Assembly (NCBI GenBank): GCA_965178125.1
Contig: OZ237764.1
Span: 744,001-808,000, forward strand
Direction of reading: 5' to 3'
Length of the DNA stretch: 64,000 bases
Origin: Bilabrum cf. latius
Lineage: Eukaryota; Bigyra: Bicosoecida; Bigyra; Bicosoecida
A program made the position numbers and the translations under genes. How positions within the stretch are numbered: the stretch's first letter is position 1; each line of letters begins with the position of its first letter. Positions 59,626 through 64,000 of this stretch are shown here, piece by piece. The notes beneath the pieces were generated by a model, which saw nothing but the letters and a program-made list of their open reading frames with translations, ran no database searches and was not told where the DNA came from.

Positions 59626-62199
59626 TTAGCGGCTTGGCTGGGACCCTCTCGCTATGCGCAGCACGACCGGCACAAGGGGGGGCAAGTCCACCACCAAGCG
59701 ACCCGTTGCAGGGCCTGCTGCGCATCCTCCCGACGATATATTTCCATAAGACACACCTTGGCCAATGTTAGCGTCGCACTGGCGCCACTCGATCAAATCG
59801 AATGCGCTGCTTGCCGCAACGGACGACACACCAGGTCCAACAAACACATTCACGGACACTGCGGCAGCGCGCAGATTCTGTAGCACCAGCGTCGGGCCGG
59901 CAGCTGGCCCTTGCCTTGGTGCCTGCAATGCCCCAACGATCCCAGCCGGTCTCCCCTCGGTTGCACCGCAGTACACCCCGAATGCGGGGCTGGGCGCATC
60001 TGCAAGCGAGTCATCTCCCGCTGCCAGAGCACACAGCAAAGTCTGATTGTCTCCCTGGAGAGCATTAGCAGCCGACCGGTCCAGCAGCCCTCCCGGCGCT
60101 GCCATGGCTCTCGATCCGCCATCCATGTCAATCTGGCCGTACGAAGCACCCTACTGCAGCCATGCAAGGGCAGAGTCATTCCGCGGTCGGCCCTGCGAGT
60201 CGTACCGAAGCGCTGCTGAATCTGGGGCAAGCACGTCCGATCCGTTGCCGAACACCAGCAGCTCATGGCTTGACTCACTCTCTCCTGCTGCCGAATCCAA
60301 TGTGCCTGCCCACTGCTGCATCGCCTGCATCGCCGCATCGCTCACGTGCGACGAGCCAGGTACCACCAGCAGCCTGGTGTCCCTCGGAATGCCCCAAGCA
60401 CCCCGCGCACTCAGGTCAGACTCGGCCACCCACCCCAACGGATACCCGCGCAGGTGGAAAAACACTGCTTGCGCTACAACTGCCGTGCGAGACGTGGCCA
60501 GCTCATCCGAGATGAACGAAGACTCGGAGTACAAAATCCTCACAGGCCTGACGGTCCTCTGCCCGTGTCCCATCGCATCCATGCCAAGCGACGAGATCTC
60601 GATCCCGGCCCTCTAATACCCGTCCATAGCTCCTGGCAGCATGGCCATCGACCACGTGGTGTGAGTCAGCGGGTCAAGCAGAGCCGCAGGCGGGCTGTTG
60701 CGCATGCACACATCCTGCTGCAGGGCTCCCCTGGCCCACACCCAGGCCTCTGCCCCTGCGAGCCCCTGCGATGCCCCGAACCACAGCGCGCCCCTCACGT
60801 AAGATGGCGTGATCTCGCCGTGTGCCCCCCTGTATCGAGAGGTGGAGATGTCGTGCCATTCCGTGTCCAGGAGAGGCTTGTTAGGCGCAATGCTGCGACT
60901 CAGGGTGTAGCCCATGGCGGTGCTGACCCAGTCCACCGCCCAGTAGCTCGCGTTCCAGGCCCACTGTTCCCTGGGCAGGATCAGGTGCACCCCGGCATCG
61001 TCGGCGGGCAAGAATCTAGAGTCCATGGCAGACACGTCCATGGCCCGAGTGAGCGCCACGCGGTCGATGCCGAAGCGGGAGGGGGCAGCGAAGGCCAGCT
61101 GGTTCTGGACCTTTACCATGCAGGACGGAGGGGGCAGCGAGGGAGCACTACCGTGTGCTGCACCTGCCAGATCATCTGCATAGGCGGCCGCAGCCTTCAT
61201 GGCCGTGAACCACTTCGTGACCCTGTCGTTGTTGAACCGGGCCCAGTCCGACCAGCGGCCCGCCACTCCCGGCCTGTTGCTGGGGTCTACCCCAGTGCCC
61301 AGAGCTGGGGGCGGGTACGGGGGCACCTGGGCGGGAATGTCTTTAAAATAGGCGAAGCTTGTGTTCCAGGCATCGTTCATGGCCTAAATGATGCCATTGT
61401 ACTTGCGATCCATGGCCGATCTGAACTTGTCGAACGTGAAAGGGGACGCTGTGGAGGTGAACCCCGGCTCATTGGCAAGAAGGTAGGGGCGGAACTGGCG
61501 ACCAACCGCTGCAGCAGCCTGTCGCTCGATGGACACGCTGATGTTGTACACCAGCTGCACCGCGGGAACTGCTCCCGGGTTGTCAATGTCGATCCCGATG
61601 AAGTGCTGCTTCCACCCCGGGCCGGTTACATTGTTAATGCCAGGGTACTTTGCCTCGAACCAGGGGGGCAGGTGATCTGCCAGCGAAAAGAAACGCGCGG
61701 GAAGGTCACCGACGGCTCCGTGCACCTCCATCTCTGCCTGGTAGCGGGAAGCCCCTTCAGGGTCAGGGGCTGGCCCTCGCGGCACGAGCTGCCACGGTGC
61801 CGTCTTGACGTCTGCGAGCACAGAACGCATTCCCTGAGCCGTGCCGTCAGCGCAGGACGGGCCCTGGTTGTACCCCGTGAGAAATAGTGGGGACATTACT
61901 GTCGTGGTGTTCGACTGCCGCAGACCACTGGCAACTGACCAGAAGACCCCTCCCAGCTGGACGATGCCACCTCTCGAGCCGTTGGCCGGCGGTACCGTAA
62001 AGCGCGAAGACGGCTGTTCCATGGCGATCTCACCCGCACGAATGGCGCTCTCAATCAAATACAGTGTCTATTTTGTTTCGTTCTTGGGAAGCGACACCGC
62101 AAGGGCCTGGTCCCTCTGTGGATCCACGGACTTTGGCCCAAACCACTACTCGAATGCAGCCTGTGACGCACTCACGTGGGCAGAATCGTATGTTATGTA
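59626..62199 (-). CDS. GH clan A glycosidase, beta-galactosidase-like (GH42-type features)
   Basis: The exon starts at 62199 after a TTAG acceptor and ends at TAA 59626-59628; the first exon (signal peptide) was not found. Five TAGs (62146, 62068, 61384, 60613, 60151) are read as Gln. The barrel has YLLANEPGFTS, whose NE pair fits the acid/base of clan A, followed by KYNGII-Q-AMNDAWNTSFAY. That resembles the 'Yg.i..lN.aWgT' motif of GH42-type enzymes and is split by TAG 61384. The second catalytic Glu is probably in KPLLDTEWHD. A likely trimerisation-like domain and a beta-sandwich end follow. Many sequons point to secretion. With the nearby sulfatase it would fit breakdown of sulfated polysaccharides, as inference. 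Converges on COMMD, 93 bp apart. Confidence 0.75.
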
Positions 62200-62539
62200 C
62201 TAACAAAAGAGATTTGCAACTAAGAGAGTCGACTCCTCAAAGCCTGAGTCAATAGCACGCGCCTACAATTGCTATGGCGCTCTACACTTCGGGTACTTCG
62301 CATGAACTCCCCTGCTTGCATGCAAGCAATACCACTGGCAGCGCTATTATTATGCTACTAGGAATTACGCGACCCATACTACCAATTTGACGTATCTGAG
62401 AGGTGCCGAAGGGCTGAATGTCCATTCGGCCGAATCTTCATCTTGAACGATTGCGGCACACAAACTTTGGCTGGGCATACAACGAAACGGCTAAACATGT
62501 ATTCCCACAAATTCCACTGCAGACCCTGTAAAACGAGCA
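62200..62539. other. Upstream of the glycosidase, probably with its missing first exon
   Basis: About 340 bp between the glycosidase exon and the CSN7 stop. A short signal-peptide exon is expected here on the minus strand, but I could not identify it. Confidence 0.4.
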
Positions 62540-63329
62540 TCATGAGCCCCCACTCGCCGCACCAGCCCCGGTCGCTGCCCCGGACCCCTTCTTGCCCTTG
62601 CTCTGCTTGACGTTGAGCTCTCTCGCCACCTTGTCCATGAACTCCCTCACCTTTGTAGCGCTCGCCTTCTCATCGACGTCCGCAGAGCGCACGGCAGCTC
62701 GCAGGGCGCCCTCCATGGCCGCAGCCCCGCCGTCCAGCGCCTCGAACTTCCCGATCAGCTCGTCCAGGTCGGACGGCTGCACGTCGCGGCCAATGGCACT
62801 CTTCACAATAACCAAGGACTTCTCCTAGTCCAACTCAGCGTCCAACACGCCAGCGTACTTTGCCTTCAGCACAAGCTCCTCTACCTCATCGGTGTCCTTC
62901 AGATCCAAGTCCTTGCTTAGCTGATCGTAAGATAGCTCGCGGCTAGATTGTGCCATCGTCACAATGGAAAGTTGTTTAAGTTTCGATATGTGCTTGTCGG
63001 TTAGGTCGGGCATTTCTCGTTCCTTGGCTGCGATGGCGGTGCACGCATGATCCGCACTCGCAACATTTGCTACACTTCTTGCGCACTCACTGAACAAATG
63101 TTCCGAATTTCTTACCCTTATAATCTGAATATGTTCCAAAAGCAAACAATTCTAACGCCTTTTTCCACTTGCTCGTAACGACGTGCTTCATTCCATCGTG
63201 GTCAAGAAGCTCGCCAAACACCAGCACCTTTGGATCGGCAAGAGCCTACCGGATTGCCCCATCGATACCGCCTGCCGATGATGCTGAATCAAACAACACG
63301 AAATACTTTTCTAAGGCACCCGCTGACAT
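62540..63329 (-). CDS. CSN7: COP9 signalosome subunit 7
   Basis: Exons 63329-63116 and 63027-62540 join in phase across an 88-bp intron (GTAAGA...CGCAG) and end in TGA. Exon 1 reads LEKYFVLFDSASSAGG, then IR-x-ALADPKVLVFGELLD, where x is TAG 63246-63248; CSN7 relatives have IRQALE.P..FVFGELL. The splice gives GTYSDYKAKEREMPDLTDKH. The PCI part reads LKQLSIVTMAQ, ELSYDQLSKDLDL and YAGVLDAELD-x-EK, where x is TAG 62825-62827 and the family has the nearly invariant LDQ. It continues SAIGRDVQPSDLDELI and ends in a Gly/Ala/Ser tail. CSN7 is a PCI subunit of the COP9 signalosome, which removes NEDD8 from cullins. Both TAGs fall on conserved glutamines. Confidence 0.95.
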
Positions 63330-64000
63330 GATATGCTTGAAATGGAATCGTTCTTACCGAGAATGCGGAACCTATCTAGGCCCGTGAAATGCGCGGCGCC
63401 TGACCATCGGTGGTACTGCTGTTTATTCCACAAGAAACCCACCACTGGCCACTACAATCACCAAGAATCGTATGGTTTATGAGTCAATACGGGTTTAAGA
63501 TTACATCTTGAAGTGCTGTGTCGCTAGATCACCCGCTTGGGCAGAGCGAGCGGGTGTCCCAAGTTTTGTTAGCTTTGCAACCCAGCCTGACATGCTGGTG
63601 CAACGAATGGCCTTTGTGCTATTATTATTAGTGTGTATGCGGGATACAGAATCATCGTAGCGATAGCAGCTGCAGGTTTTGGTCGAAGGCTGGTCATCGT
63701 ACTTGCATAGCTACGCAATTGTAGGCAAGTCGCTCACTGTGGGTCTCTTGCAGCAAAGGGGTGCTTCCGTCCGGTTCAGAGAAGTAGGCCAAGGGCCACA
63801 CACGACACTTTCGCCACATTAGAATGTCTCCGCGCTTCCTACTCTAGAGGAAGCCCAATTCGATTCAGTTCCGACAGCGTGTTTTCCAGATGAGTGCACT
63901 CGCGGACCGAGCGCTGGGAGCGTTTTCCCTATCAAATTGACAGGAAACGAATCAAATACTAAATCGTCTTAGAATGGAGAGATCGTACGATGGGAGCCAC
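63330..64000. other. Upstream of CSN7, no supported gene
   Basis: About 670 bp to the window end. It should hold the CSN7 promoter. No coding frame with family resemblance was seen. Confidence 0.5.

Noticed and set aside
1-64000. TAA also being a sense codon, as in ciliates and some green algae
   Set aside because: Several genes end sensibly at TAA (eIF3d, CFAP410, UNC-50, SGNH esterase, glycosidase, large membrane protein), and no TAA was met inside the well-supported frames, including the 7.1-kb one.
1-64000. UAG meaning leucine or glutamate
   Set aside because: Leu and Glu are both known UAG meanings in some protists, but CSN7 LDQ and IRQAL, the ABC transporter FEQ column and the TAG/CAG tract favour Gln. 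An alignment count is still needed for certainty.

Overview
This window is nuclear DNA of a protist with an altered genetic code. Coding regions are GC-rich, genes sit about one per 3 kb, spliceosomal introns are few and short (about 85-290 bp, GT...AG), and products are plainly eukaryotic: eIF3d, CSN7, UNC-50, a COMMD protein, TRMT2A, a Tul1/FLY-type RING ligase, CFAP410 and a PDR-type ABC transporter. CFAP410 suggests a lineage with cilia or flagella. I cannot name the organism from the sequence.

The main result is that TAG is not a stop here. Read with the standard code, almost every gene breaks into two to nine ORFs lying in one frame and separated only by TAG. Read through TAG, they become full-length recognisable proteins. 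I count about 70 in-frame TAGs in 20 gene models, while every supportable gene end is TGA (about two thirds) or TAA. Several TAGs fall where the family carries glutamine (CSN7 twice, the ABCG transporter, the 5-phosphatase, the sulfatase, the RING ligase), and one Gln-rich tract mixes TAG and CAG. I therefore read UAG as Gln, with UAA and UGA kept as stops. All models below use this code.

Layout. 1-8.5 kb: end of an unknown plus-strand gene, a secreted protein (minus), an EH-PX-BAR sorting nexin (minus) and eIF3d (plus). 8.5-21.2 kb: a gene-poor, repeat-rich block with a 1.9-kb segmental duplication (copies at 11.95 and 19.31 kb), each copy carrying an EF-hand membrane-protein gene; between them lies a membrane protein with a 24-bp minisatellite. 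21.5-32.1 kb: sulfatase, SGNH esterase, CFAP410 and a very large multi-pass membrane protein. 32.6-46.7 kb: TRMT2A, a two-TM protein, the RING ligase, UNC-50 and the ABCG transporter. 47.6-64 kb: a 7.1-kb single-exon gene fusing WW, cyclic-nucleotide-binding, PH and inositol 5-phosphatase domains, a membrane protein with a long disordered tail, a COMMD protein, a GH-A (beta-galactosidase-like) glycosidase and CSN7.

The genes form no operon. Themes are housekeeping (translation, tRNA modification, COP9, ubiquitin), endomembrane traffic and phosphoinositides (SNX, UNC-50, 5-phosphatase, RING ligase, COMMD) and secreted hydrolases (sulfatase, glycosidase). Two short DNA words are strongly over-represented: the decamer CACTCGTCAC/GTGACGAGTG (13 exact copies) and the palindrome TCCACCGGTGGA (4 exact copies). 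Comparisons with protein families are from memory, without any search.
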